A stretch of DNA of 6,837 bases. It comes from Chitinophagales bacterium (GTDB taxonomy: Bacteria; Bacteroidota; Bacteroidia; Chitinophagales; Chitinophagaceae). Where the stretch lies: contig JAAFHG010000198.1 of assembly GCA_013297585.1 (NCBI GenBank), forward strand, positions 1-6,837. The letters are read 5' to 3'. Under the pieces are notes generated by a model. That model was not told the DNA's origin and searched no databases. It worked only from the letters and a program-made list of their open reading frames with translations. Below, in pieces: positions 1 through 6,769 of the stretch. The number at the start of each line of letters is the position of its first letter. The first letter of the stretch is position 1. The position numbers were made by a program, and so were the translations under genes.

Positions 1-2
1 AA

Positions 3-262
3 GTACAGATAAAAGGCATCTTTGATGCCATATTGTACAATTACAGACTATTTATTTCACCGCTGTTCGTGAGCTTCACCATCCATAACCGTTGTTTCAA
101 GTGCTAGCTGCATTTGAAGCGGTAACGTCAAGCAGCACATTGCTTGTATTTAAAATGCTGTTTGCCACACCAGAAGCATGCAACAAACTGTGGCCATTTT
201 TAGTAGATAAAAATGAAGAAAATTTTGATAAATTAACAGACGAATTAGCCAGAATGAGTTAG
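3..262 (+). pseudogene. Decayed 3' end of an unidentified gene
   Basis: One reading frame is open from the window edge to a TAG at 105-107. A second frame is open from 89 to a TAG at 260-262 and encodes 57 residues ending in EENFDKLTDELARMS. The two frames overlap at 89-107, so a single one-base deletion (or two-base insertion) there would join them into one tail of about 85 residues. The second frame has no ATG near its beginning, which also suggests a fragment. The final 17 codons align with a second relic at 2437-2490, mostly with third-position differences, so this stretch was once protein-coding. I do not recognise the family. It ends 23 bp from the stop codon of the convergent regulator gene. 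It could instead be a short intact gene with a GTG or TTG start, or an artefact of a sequencing error. Confidence 0.4.
15..29. repeat. Short perfect hairpin
   Basis: GGCATC (15-20) and GATGCC (24-29) form a perfect 6-bp stem with a TTT loop. On the minus strand the stem is followed by TTTT (14-11), so it could act as a weak terminator for a minus-strand transcript. GTACA (3-7) and TGTAC (34-38) add a possible outer stem. It lies inside the relic reading frame, so it may be a chance palindrome. Confidence 0.25.
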
Positions 263-285
263 AAAAAAGTAACGAGAAATGGGAT

Positions 286-1137
286 TTATTCAATAATGAA
301 TTTGTAGCCTTTACCATGAATATTAATAAATTTGATAGCTGTATCGTCGCTTAATTTCTTACGTAATTTAGATACCATTACATCCACATTTCTACTAATT
401 ACAACGATGCCATCATTTTCCCAAATTTCTTTTATCAGTTTTTCTCTCTCTACTATTTGATTGGTATTTTCTGCAAATATTTTTAGTGCTTTTGTTTCTT
501 TTTCAGAAAGTGCAATGCTCTTATCCTCAATTATAAGCATGTGATTATTTGGATAAAATTTAAAGTTGCCTATTGGTAAGTAATCATTATTGTCTTGAAT
601 TGGTTCTTTCTCTTCTTTTTTTCTAAAAATATTTTTTATATAAAAAATCAAAAAACTCAAGGGGATAAATAATAGCAACAAACACAAGAGACTAAATTGA
701 CTCTTTTTCAAAAAATTAATCTCAATAACATAGCAACCAACTTCTAGCTTGCGCCCCTTGCAGGGTGTTAAATTACCTCTTTGGCCATTTATTTCAAATG
801 CCAAAACAGTTTCTTTTTGTATACAATTTTTCAAATTAACTACATAATCTGTTGCCAAAGCGTTTTTGATAAATGCACGTTCAACAATATTGATAAGTGT
901 ATCGGAAATAAAGCTAAAGTTGCTTTGAAAAGAAATCTGATATGTATTATCATCCAATTGCTTAATTGGTAGCACTCTAGATGAGGAATCCTTAGCTGAA
1001 AGTAACAATTGATGGCCAATATCACGTAATACTATTTCCAAATGATGCTCAGGAATGTCATTTTTTTTATTGATGAAAGCAACAGAAGAAATGGAAATAA
1101 GAATAATGAGAGATACGAAGAGAATAAATGGCTTCAT
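286..1137 (-). CDS. Membrane-anchored winged-helix transcriptional regulator
   Basis: This 283-residue protein is probably a one-component signal-transducing regulator of the inner membrane. Residues 4-22 are a hydrophobic anchor behind a lysine. Residues 23-145 form an extracytoplasmic domain with cysteines at 105, 126 and 135; the run PCKGRKLEVGCY (125-136) looks like a conserved core. Residues 148-167 are a second membrane helix, followed by a positively charged KNIFRKK stretch as expected on the cytoplasmic side. Residues 186-283 form an OmpR/PhoB-type winged helix (Trans_reg_C): LSEKETKALKIF, the turn before REKLIKEIW, the likely recognition helix RNVDVMVSKLRKKL (249-262), and the wing HGKGYKF (274-280). 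There is no receiver or kinase domain. The order is opposite to ToxR and CadC, which carry the winged helix at the N-terminus. ATG at 1137-1135 fits directly in front of the anchor. The gene is divergent from a beta-propeller gene across a 146-bp gap with a phased repeat, so autoregulation is plausible. Signal and targets are inferred. Confidence 0.88.
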   Translation of the reverse strand: MKPFILFVSLIILISISSVAFINKKNDIPEHHLEIVLRDIGHQLLLSAKDSSSRVLPIKQLDDNTYQISFQSNFSFISDTLINIVERAFIKNALATDYVVNLKNCIQKETVLAFEINGQRGNLTPCKGRKLEVGCYVIEINFLKKSQFSLLCLLLLFIPLSFLIFYIKNIFRKKEEKEPIQDNNDYLPIGNFKFYPNNHMLIIEDKSIALSEKETKALKIFAENTNQIVEREKLIKEIWENDGIVVISRNVDVMVSKLRKKLSDDTAIKFINIHGKGYKFIIE

Positions 1138-1165
1138 GTGTGCAAAATAATCTATTAAACTTTGG

Positions 1166-1213
1166 TTTTAGGTTGTTTTACAAACGTTTTACACATCTTT
1201 TACATCTTTTTAC
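1166..1213 (+). promoter_or_regulatory. Phased TTTTAC direct-repeat array, candidate operator
   Basis: TTTTAG at 1166 and TTTTAC at 1176, 1187, 1198 and 1208 are spaced 10, 11, 11 and 10 bp, one per DNA helical turn. A degenerate sixth unit, TTAAAC at 1155, keeps the phase. OmpR/PhoB-family winged helices are known to bind head-to-tail on direct repeats of 10-11 bp, and a protein with such a domain is encoded right beside the array. The array begins 28 bp upstream of the regulator's start codon and ends 70 bp upstream of the propeller's start codon. It could therefore repress the regulator and activate or repress the propeller gene. Binding by this regulator is inferred; the spacing is seen directly. 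Confidence 0.6.
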
Positions 1214-1233
1214 TACTAAAACACTTCCAAATA

Positions 1234-1265
1234 ATTGACGCCCAATACCTTCATTGTATTGTTTC
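1234..1265 (+). promoter_or_regulatory. Candidate promoter of the beta-propeller gene
   Basis: ATTG at 1234-1237 (consensus TTTG) lies 19 bp before TATTGTTTC at 1257-1265, an imperfect match to the Bacteroidota -7 element TAnnTTTG. The same stretch also reads as TTGACG, 16 bp, TATTGT in the classical sigma-70 sense. Transcription would begin near 1271, giving a leader of only about 13 bases before the ATG at 1284. The upstream element begins 20 bp after the last TTTTAC unit, about two helical turns, a position suited to contact between a bound regulator and RNA polymerase. Confidence 0.35.
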
Positions 1266-1283
1266 ACCAAATCAAATACAATC

Positions 1284-2291
1284 ATGAATATCATCTGTCA
1301 TCTTGCTTTTTTGCTCCATTTTCAATTCGCATTTTCTTTAGATAATGCATTGCATTTTTCACAGCCATCCCCAATTCAAGATAGTGTAAGAGCACAAAAA
1401 AAAGATAAGGCTGGAACTGCAAACATCGTTTTTAAGTCTACCGATGGTGGACAAACATGGCAAAACATTAGCAAAGGGCTACCTGTAAACTTAGATGAGG
1501 CTGGTATGGTTGCAAATAAAAATGAACTTTTTTTACGTGGTGGAAATAGCATCTATCTCAATACACCAAATATCACAACGCCTTTTTGGAAAAAAGAAGG
1601 GTTCCATTTTACTAACAGTCAAGGTGGCATTGCACCTGGCAAGACTGGAATTTTTGCATACAACTACTCAGGTGGCATTCTGCAAAAAACAAATGGAACG
1701 AGTGCTTGGTCGCCTGTATTTACAAATTTTACAGAGAAACGCATACGCAACGTTTTTGAAACTGGCAGCGGCACAATTTTCATAGACACCGATGGTGGTC
1801 TTTTCAAATCTACTAATAGTGGACAAACTTGGAAGCAGGTTAATGTTGGAGGCTTGGTAGGTAAATTGGTAGAGTTGAATGGTGTGCTAGTTGCAACTAG
1901 TATGAAAGGAATAATAAAATCAATCGATGGTGGTGAAACTTGGGCTACTGTAATTAGTGAGGGCGGTGTTGGCATTGCTGTAGAAAATATAAAGGGTGGA
2001 TTTGCGGCTATTACGTTCAACTCACGGTTAAATACTAGAAGGGTGCGAACTTCCTACGACGGCGGTAAAACTTGGCAGGCCATTGATGCGGGTCTTCCTG
2101 CTAGCCTTTCCATTTCCTCTATTATTCAGGTGGGTGAAAACTTATTTTGTGGTCATCCTGACGGCATTTATAAATCATCAGATAAGGGAAAAACATGGAA
2201 ACGGATACTTTGTCCTATGGATGGTAAAGTTTATAACCTATCTGTTTCTGGCAACGTGATTTATGCAGTACTAAGAAATGGTGGCTGTTGA
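1284..2291 (+). CDS. Exported Asp-box (BNR) repeat beta-propeller protein
   Basis: This 335-residue protein is probably secreted or periplasmic, with a hydrophobic leader at residues 1-18 that lacks the usual N-terminal positive charge. Five clear Asp boxes (S-x-D-x-G-x-T-W) start at 52, 176, 213, 257 and 298; the second has Asn-Ser in place of Asp-Gly. Tryptophans at 59, 102, 142, 183, 220, 264 and 305 keep a period of 37-44 residues, and those at 102 and 142 sit in degenerate boxes (NTPNITTPFW, KTNGTSAW). This fits a seven-bladed propeller, a fold shared by sialidase-like proteins and Ycf48-type assembly factors. No sialidase catalytic arginine pattern could be identified, so enzyme activity should not be assumed; a binding role is at least as likely. 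No type IX secretion C-terminal domain is visible: the protein ends in RNGGC, right after the last blade. ATG 1284 is chosen over an in-frame TTG at 1254 because it places the leader at the N-terminus. Its divergent neighbour is a membrane regulator. Confidence 0.85.
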   Translation: MNIICHLAFLLHFQFAFSLDNALHFSQPSPIQDSVRAQKKDKAGTANIVFKSTDGGQTWQNISKGLPVNLDEAGMVANKNELFLRGGNSIYLNTPNITTPFWKKEGFHFTNSQGGIAPGKTGIFAYNYSGGILQKTNGTSAWSPVFTNFTEKRIRNVFETGSGTIFIDTDGGLFKSTNSGQTWKQVNVGGLVGKLVELNGVLVATSMKGIIKSIDGGETWATVISEGGVGIAVENIKGGFAAITFNSRLNTRRVRTSYDGGKTWQAIDAGLPASLSISSIIQVGENLFCGHPDGIYKSSDKGKTWKRILCPMDGKVYNLSVSGNVIYAVLRNGGC

Positions 2292-2362
2292 TAAACTTTG
2301 GTTAACTTTTTCGGTGAACTTATTGTATAGCAATACGTCTACACAAAAAAATAAAATTTGTT

Positions 2363-2412
2363 TTTGGGTATCACCAGCTTGATTTTATAATTTGCATAAA
2401 ACAGTAAATTTG
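2363..2412 (+). promoter_or_regulatory. Candidate promoter region for the small membrane protein gene
   Basis: TTTG at 2363-2366 lies 19 bp before TATAATTTG (2386-2394), an imperfect -7 element. A perfect TAnnTTTG match, TAAATTTG, follows at 2405-2412 but lacks a well-spaced upstream TTTG. Either would give a leader of roughly 100 bases that runs through the relic at 2383-2490. The AT-rich context makes chance matches likely. Confidence 0.28.
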
Positions 2413-2490
2413 GGACGAATTTTTCAAAGAATAAAAAACGAGGAAAATTTTAATAGGTTAGAAGAAGAGTTGTAGAGAATGGTGGGTTAG
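2383..2490 (+). pseudogene. Relic of a gene tail, homologous to the left-edge relic
   Basis: A frame open from 2383 reads through GRIFQRIKNEENFNRLEEEL to an in-frame TAG at 2473-2475, then RMVG and TAG at 2488-2490. The last 17-18 codons (2437-2490) match 212-262 at about 37 of 51 bases when one codon is gapped, with AAT/AAC, GAA/GAG and TTA/TTG differences typical of protein-level conservation. The internal TAG sits where the other copy has an alanine codon, so this copy is broken. No start codon or upstream body of the gene is visible between the propeller gene and here. The family is not recognised. Confidence 0.45.
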
Positions 2491-2520
2491 GAATGACTTG
2501 ATTTAAAAGAATAAGTACCG

Positions 2521-2901
2521 ATGCGTGAAATAATTTTTTTTATAGCTTATAGTGCTATGGGTAAAACTGGTAGTATGGTTTCGTCACGATTTAATCAGGC
2601 TAAAAATTTTTTGTTTGCCATTTTATTTATCCATACGTTTCAGCTTTTGTTAATATTAAATAAAGGCTTTAGTTTTTTAGATATTCGACAATTAAATGAA
2701 TACCAATATCTCGCATTAATATTTCTTTTAAGTGGTGGAATGTTTATGATAGATTTTATATTTCCAAGAAGACTTTTAGCTAAAGCAATAAAGAATAATG
2801 TGCATAAGTGGATATCTAGATACGCTAAACTAGTAGCTTACAGCTATTTATTTGGCAATATAATGCTTACTTTTTTAGGTGCTTTATACGTTTATAAGTG
2901 A
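2521..2901 (+). CDS. Small unknown protein with three membrane segments
   Basis: I do not recognise this 126-residue protein. It has three hydrophobic stretches long enough to span a membrane: about 30-46, 64-81 and 104-124. A short hydrophobic run at 4-10 is too brief to be a fourth. The loop between the second and third segments (82-103) is rich in Lys and Arg, with PRR and KAIKNN, and is probably cytoplasmic. By the positive-inside rule this puts the N-terminus inside as well only if the first segments form a hairpin, so the topology is unsettled. The chosen ATG gives the longest frame. ATG codons at 2557 and 2575 are alternatives, and the second would start just before the conserved-looking SSRFNQAKN stretch. 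No motif points to an enzyme, transporter or toxin family. It stands alone, with more than 220 bp of non-coding DNA on each side, and lies in the same orientation as the SMC gene. No terminator follows it. Confidence 0.7.
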   Translation: MREIIFFIAYSAMGKTGSMVSSRFNQAKNFLFAILFIHTFQLLLILNKGFSFLDIRQLNEYQYLALIFLLSGGMFMIDFIFPRRLLAKAIKNNVHKWISRYAKLVAYSYLFGNIMLTFLGALYVYK

Positions 2902-3035
2902 CGCAACCACAAATTCTTTTATCTATCCAATTCAGCTCATCCGTTTTCTATTTCAACCTCTAGCACCTTAAAATCAATTGGTTACAAAATAAATGTTGCT
3001 AAATGCTTATAATTAACTGAAATAGCTAGCTTGTG

Positions 3036-3067
3036 TTTGCTAACCAGTTCTCCACAGAATAATTGTT
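3036..3067 (+). promoter_or_regulatory. Weak candidate promoter of smc
   Basis: TTTG at 3036-3039 is followed after 20 bp by TAATTGTT (3060-3067). The spacing is right for a Bacteroidota promoter, but the -7 element matches TAnnTTTG at only four of six fixed positions. A second weak match, TAGTTTTT at 3073-3080, has no partner at the right distance. The 224-bp gap before the gene suggests that smc has its own promoter, but its exact place is uncertain. Confidence 0.25.
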
Positions 3068-3125
3068 AATCCTAGTTTTTATTGGTAAAACCGTATGTTC
3101 GCAGATACTAAAATGGGTGAGCGTT

Positions 3126-6100
3126 ATGCGATTAAAGAGTTTAGAAATCAAGGGCTTCAAGAGTTTTGCTGACAAAACCGTGGTAAGTTTTGACGAAGGC
3201 ATTACTGGTATTATTGGGCCTAATGGTTGTGGCAAAAGCAATATTATCGACAGTATTCGCTGGGTAATTGGTGAGCAAAAAATTAGTGCATTACGTAGTG
3301 AGAACCAGGGCGCTTTGGTGTTTAATGGTTCTAAAACACGTAGCGCTAGCGGCTTGGCTGAGGTGAGTTTAACTTTTGAAAATACACGTAACCTCTTACC
3401 AACAGAATTTAGCACAGTAACCGTAACAAGAAAGTTTTATAAAAATGGTGATAGCGAGTATCGTTTAAATGATGTAAGCTGTCGTTTAAAAGACATTCAC
3501 AACCTGTTTTTAGACACTGGTATTAGCACCGATAGCTATGCTATTATAGAGCTTGGTATGGTGGATGACATTATTCGTGACAAGGAAAATAGCCGAAGAA
3601 GAATGCTAGAACAAGCAGCTGGCATTACCATTTACAAAACACGAAAAAAAGAAGCCAAAAGCAAGCTTGATGCAACCGAACAAGATTTGGCTCGTATCGA
3701 AGACCTCTTATTTGAAATCAACAATCAGTTAAAAACACTTGAAAATCAAGCGAAAAAAGCAGAGAAATATTTTGAGCTAAAGAAAGAATACAAAGACATA
3801 GCGGTAGAACTAGCTAAAGCCGCGCTAGAAGGTTTTAATGTAACGTATAAAGACCTAAACGAGCAGCAAGAAAATGAAGCTAACAAAAAAATGCGTTTGG
3901 ATGCAGAAATTGCTACCGAAGAAGCAGCTATTGAGCAAGAAAAAGTAGGTTTTATTGAGAAAGAAAAGGCCTTGCATAGCATGCAAGTTGAGTTTAACGA
4001 ATTGCAGCAAAACCTACGTACCAAGGAGAATGAGAAGAATTTGGCTTCGCAAAAGCTACATTACCTAAAAGAAAAAGAAACCAACCTTAAAGACTTTTTG
4101 GTAAAAGCAGAAGGGCAATTAAAAAACTTAGGCGATAGCATTCAATACACACAAATTCAGGTAGGTGAAGAAAGTAACCAACTACAAGAATTGCAGTTTA
4201 AAGTAGCCAATGCAAAGCAAGATATTGACGATAAAAGACAGGTATTTGATGATAAACGTGTAGGCTTAGATGGATTGCGCAATCAATACCAAAGTATACA
4301 GCGTAATCAGTTTGATGCAGAGAAAAAAGTAGCTGTTGCAGATACATCTATCAACAATATTCAACGTTCATCTGCACAGTTAATCGAAGAACAGCAAAAT
4401 CGTCAATACCAATTAAAACAACTAGAAAACGAAGCCCTAGAAAAAGAAGATTTGCTAGCGCAAAAACGTATTGATTTACAGTTATTGCACGAACAGCACG
4501 AAACGGCTAAGCAAAACATATTAGCTACCCAACAAGAGCTAGAAGTATTGCGTAATCAACTAGCAGAAGAAAACCGTAAGCTTGACAGTAAACGCAATGA
4601 ATACGCCTTATTGAAGAGTTTAATTGACTCGATGGAAGGCTATCCTGAGAGCATTAAATTTTTACACAAAAACCCCAATTGGAACCATAGCGCCCCAATT
4701 TTATCAGACATTATTTATGTAAATGAAGCTTACAGAACAGCTGTAGAAAATGTGCTTGAACCGTACCTTAACTACTATGTGGTAAACAACTTGGCTGAAG
4801 GTATGCAAGCAGTGCATTTGCTTGATGACAATAAAAAAGGCAAGGCTAATTTCTTCTTGCTAGACCAATTAAAAGGTCAAGAAATAAGCAATATTCCTCA
4901 GCCTGCAAATACCATAAAAGCCCTTGATGTAATTGAAGTGGATGAAGAATATCAAACTCTTGCTGAGTACTTATTACAAAACGTGTACATAGCAGAAAAC
5001 GAAGACGCATTTACCAATAGCAATGGTGTAACTATTTTAGAAAAAACGGGCAAGTTTGTAAAAGGTAAATACACACTAACCGGTGGTAGCGTAGGTTTAT
5101 TTGAAGGTAAAAAAATAGGCCGTGCTAAAAACCTTGAAAAGCTGAACGATGAAATTATTATGCTAGATGCGGTAGTACAATCGCTAAAAGCAGAAATACA
5201 AACCACGCACAACCGAGTGATTGGTTATAGTGGTCAGCTACAAGAAAAAGCCATTAAGCAAACAGAAATTGAGGTAAATCAATTGACTAATCAGGTGTTT
5301 GCAGCTAAAAATAAAATTGAAAATACTCAAGCACAGCAAGCCGCATCTACACAGCGTTTGGAAGACTTGCAACTACGCCTTGAAGACGAGCAAGAAGCCA
5401 TTGCAACTACTAGAGAAACCTTGCAAAGCCTTAACCAACAATTGTTGCAAACCAACGAGCAATTGAAATTGGTAGAGCAAGATTACAAGTTAGCTGAGCA
5501 AGATTACCAACAAGCATCGGCACAATACAACGAGAACAATTTGCAGTTAACGCGTCAGCAAAGTAAAATCACTGCATTGCAACAAGAGCTTGCCTTTAAG
5601 CAAAAACAATTGAACGATTTACACCAACAAATTGATACTAACACCGCACAATTGGCTGAAGCTGTAACCAATATTGAAGAGGGCGAAAATGCATTGCAAG
5701 ACAGTCATGAAGCCTTGTTGATTTTACTACGTAAAAAAGAAGAAGAAGAGAAGAAACTCAACGAAACTGACCAAGCATTTTACAACTTACGTAATGCTTT
5801 ACAAGCCAAAGAAAGCGAGTTACGTAGCAAAATAAAAAGCAAAGAGCAACTAGATAGTTTGATTAACGAACTAAAGGATAAGTTGAACGAACTGAAGCTG
5901 CAATTAGCTGGTATGAAGGAACGTTTGCACGTAGAGTTTAAAATAGATTTAGACAAAATTTTAGACGAAGCAAGAACAACCGATACACCTTTAGAAGAAC
6001 TTCAAGCTACAAGCGACCGTATGCGTAAGCGGATGGATAATATGGGCGAAGTAAACCCTACGGCCATAGAAGCATACACAGAAATGAAGAAGCGTTATGA

Positions 6101-6647
6101 CTTTATTTTAGAGCAGAAAAACGACTTGGTAAATGCAAAAGATAGCTTGCTACAAACCATTCAAGAAGTTGAAGCAACGGCAAATCAACAGTTTTTAGAT
6201 ACGTTTAATAAGGTGCGAGACAATTTTCAAAAAGTGTTTAAAGCATTATTTACAGAAGAAGATACGGCAGATATGATTTTGGTAAATCCAGAAAACTTGG
6301 CCGAAACCGGTATTGAAATTATTGCCAAACCAAAAGGTAAGCGACCTTCATCTATCACACAATTAAGTGGTGGTGAAAAAACCTTAACAGCTACCGCTTT
6401 ATTATTTGCCATTTACTTAATTAAGCCAGCGCCTTTCTGTATTTTAGATGAGGTAGATGCACCGCTTGATGACGCCAACGTGGGCAAATTCACACAAATG
6501 ATTAAGAAATTCAGCGACAACTCACAGTTTATTATTGTTACTCACAACAAGCAAACCATGGGTGCGGTAGATGTTATTTATGGCGTAACCATGCAAGAAC
6601 CAGGCGTAAGTAAACTCGTACCTGTTGACTTTAGAAGTTTAAATTAG
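3126..6647 (+). CDS. smc: Chromosome partition ATPase SMC
   Basis: SMC is the core ATPase of the bacterial condensin. It dimerises at its hinge, binds ScpA and ScpB at its heads, and loads onto DNA to organise and separate sister chromosomes in the cytoplasm. The 1173-residue length is normal for the family. Walker A is GPNGCGKS at 31-38. Coiled-coil arms run about 165-500 and 665-960 and are rich in Gln, Glu, Lys and Leu. The hinge lies about 505-660 and ends in TLTGGS with the paired glycines at 653-654. The arm returns at DNMGEVNP (971-978). The signature motif LSGGEK is at 1080-1085, Walker B ILDEVD at 1106-1111 with catalytic Glu1109, the D-loop follows at APLDDAN, and the switch histidine is His1140 in VTHNKQ. 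ATG 3126 is chosen because MRLKSLEIKGFKSFAD is the standard SMC beginning; a TTG 63 bp upstream would add 21 unrelated residues. GGGTGAG at 3115-3121 may help initiation. scpA and scpB are not in the window. Confidence 0.98.
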   Translation: MRLKSLEIKGFKSFADKTVVSFDEGITGIIGPNGCGKSNIIDSIRWVIGEQKISALRSENQGALVFNGSKTRSASGLAEVSLTFENTRNLLPTEFSTVTVTRKFYKNGDSEYRLNDVSCRLKDIHNLFLDTGISTDSYAIIELGMVDDIIRDKENSRRRMLEQAAGITIYKTRKKEAKSKLDATEQDLARIEDLLFEINNQLKTLENQAKKAEKYFELKKEYKDIAVELAKAALEGFNVTYKDLNEQQENEANKKMRLDAEIATEEAAIEQEKVGFIEKEKALHSMQVEFNELQQNLRTKENEKNLASQKLHYLKEKETNLKDFLVKAEGQLKNLGDSIQYTQIQVGEESNQLQELQFKVANAKQDIDDKRQVFDDKRVGLDGLRNQYQSIQRNQFDAEKKVAVADTSINNIQRSSAQLIEEQQNRQYQLKQLENEALEKEDLLAQKRIDLQLLHEQHETAKQNILATQQELEVLRNQLAEENRKLDSKRNEYALLKSLIDSMEGYPESIKFLHKNPNWNHSAPILSDIIYVNEAYRTAVENVLEPYLNYYVVNNLAEGMQAVHLLDDNKKGKANFFLLDQLKGQEISNIPQPANTIKALDVIEVDEEYQTLAEYLLQNVYIAENEDAFTNSNGVTILEKTGKFVKGKYTLTGGSVGLFEGKKIGRAKNLEKLNDEIIMLDAVVQSLKAEIQTTHNRVIGYSGQLQEKAIKQTEIEVNQLTNQVFAAKNKIENTQAQQAASTQRLEDLQLRLEDEQEAIATTRETLQSLNQQLLQTNEQLKLVEQDYKLAEQDYQQASAQYNENNLQLTRQQSKITALQQELAFKQKQLNDLHQQIDTNTAQLAEAVTNIEEGENALQDSHEALLILLRKKEEEEKKLNETDQAFYNLRNALQAKESELRSKIKSKEQLDSLINELKDKLNELKLQLAGMKERLHVEFKIDLDKILDEARTTDTPLEELQATSDRMRKRMDNMGEVNPTAIEAYTEMKKRYDFILEQKNDLVNAKDSLLQTIQEVEATANQQFLDTFNKVRDNFQKVFKALFTEEDTADMILVNPENLAETGIEIIAKPKGKRPSSITQLSGGEKTLTATALLFAIYLIKPAPFCILDEVDAPLDDANVGKFTQMIKKFSDNSQFIIVTHNKQTMGAVDVIYGVTMQEPGVSKLVPVDFRSLN

Positions 6648-6673
6648 TCTGAACCAAGATGTTGATAGATTTT

Positions 6674-6710
6674 AAGGATTAGAAGATGCAAATGTTCTAA
6701 TCCTTTTTTT
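6674..6710 (+). terminator. Rho-independent terminator of smc
   Basis: AAGGATTAGAA (6674-6684) and TTCTAATCCTT (6695-6705) form a perfect 11-bp stem around a 10-base loop, with an unbroken T run through 6710. It begins 26 bp after the smc stop codon. The other strand has no comparable T run, so it works in the plus direction only. Confidence 0.9.
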
Positions 6711-6761
6711 ATTATTTGTTGGTCAGCTTTGGTAATGCTATTTTGCTTCAGTTGCGTCCTT

Positions 6762-6769
6762 TAGATTTG
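6762..6769 (+). promoter_or_regulatory. Promoter-like TAnnTTTG element near the right edge
   Basis: TAGATTTG is a perfect match to the Bacteroidota -7 consensus. The nearest upstream TTTG (6742-6745) is 16 bp away, a few bases short of usual. Alternatively, TTTG at 6715-6718 is 20 bp before TATTTTG (6739-6745), which lacks one spacer base. Lying just past the smc terminator, either could drive a plus-strand gene beyond the window. The rest of 6711-6837 is AT-rich and holds no gene I can support. Confidence 0.28.

Noticed and set aside
781..1025. Plus- and minus-strand frames of about 60 codons inside the regulator gene
   Set aside because: They overlap a well-supported gene in other frames and show no coding signal of their own.
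1254..1283. In-frame TTG that would extend the propeller protein by 10 residues
   Set aside because: The extension puts polar residues ahead of the leader and overlaps the promoter candidate; ATG 1284 gives a better signal sequence.
1156..2303. The 12-base direct repeat TAAACTTTGGTT at 1156-1167 and 2292-2303, flanking the propeller gene
   Set aside because: A 12-base exact match is expected about once or more by chance in an AT-rich window this long, and the match does not extend.
2321..2335. Inverted repeat TATTG-TATAG-CAATA after the propeller gene, considered as a terminator
   Set aside because: The stem is only 5 bp and AT-rich, and no T run follows it.
3048..3056. TTCTCCACA, one mismatch from the DnaA box TTATCCACA
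   Set aside because: It is a single site with no cluster, no origin-type repeats and no replication gene nearby.
3095..3172. Short upstream frame of 25 codons overlapping the start of smc
   Set aside because: It has no supporting signal and its second half merely shifts the frame of smc codons.
3026..3415. Minus-strand open frame of 129 codons over the start of smc
   Set aside because: It is antisense to the conserved SMC head domain, has no family resemblance, and is a shadow of codon use on the other strand; the same holds for the other antisense frames in smc and in the propeller gene.
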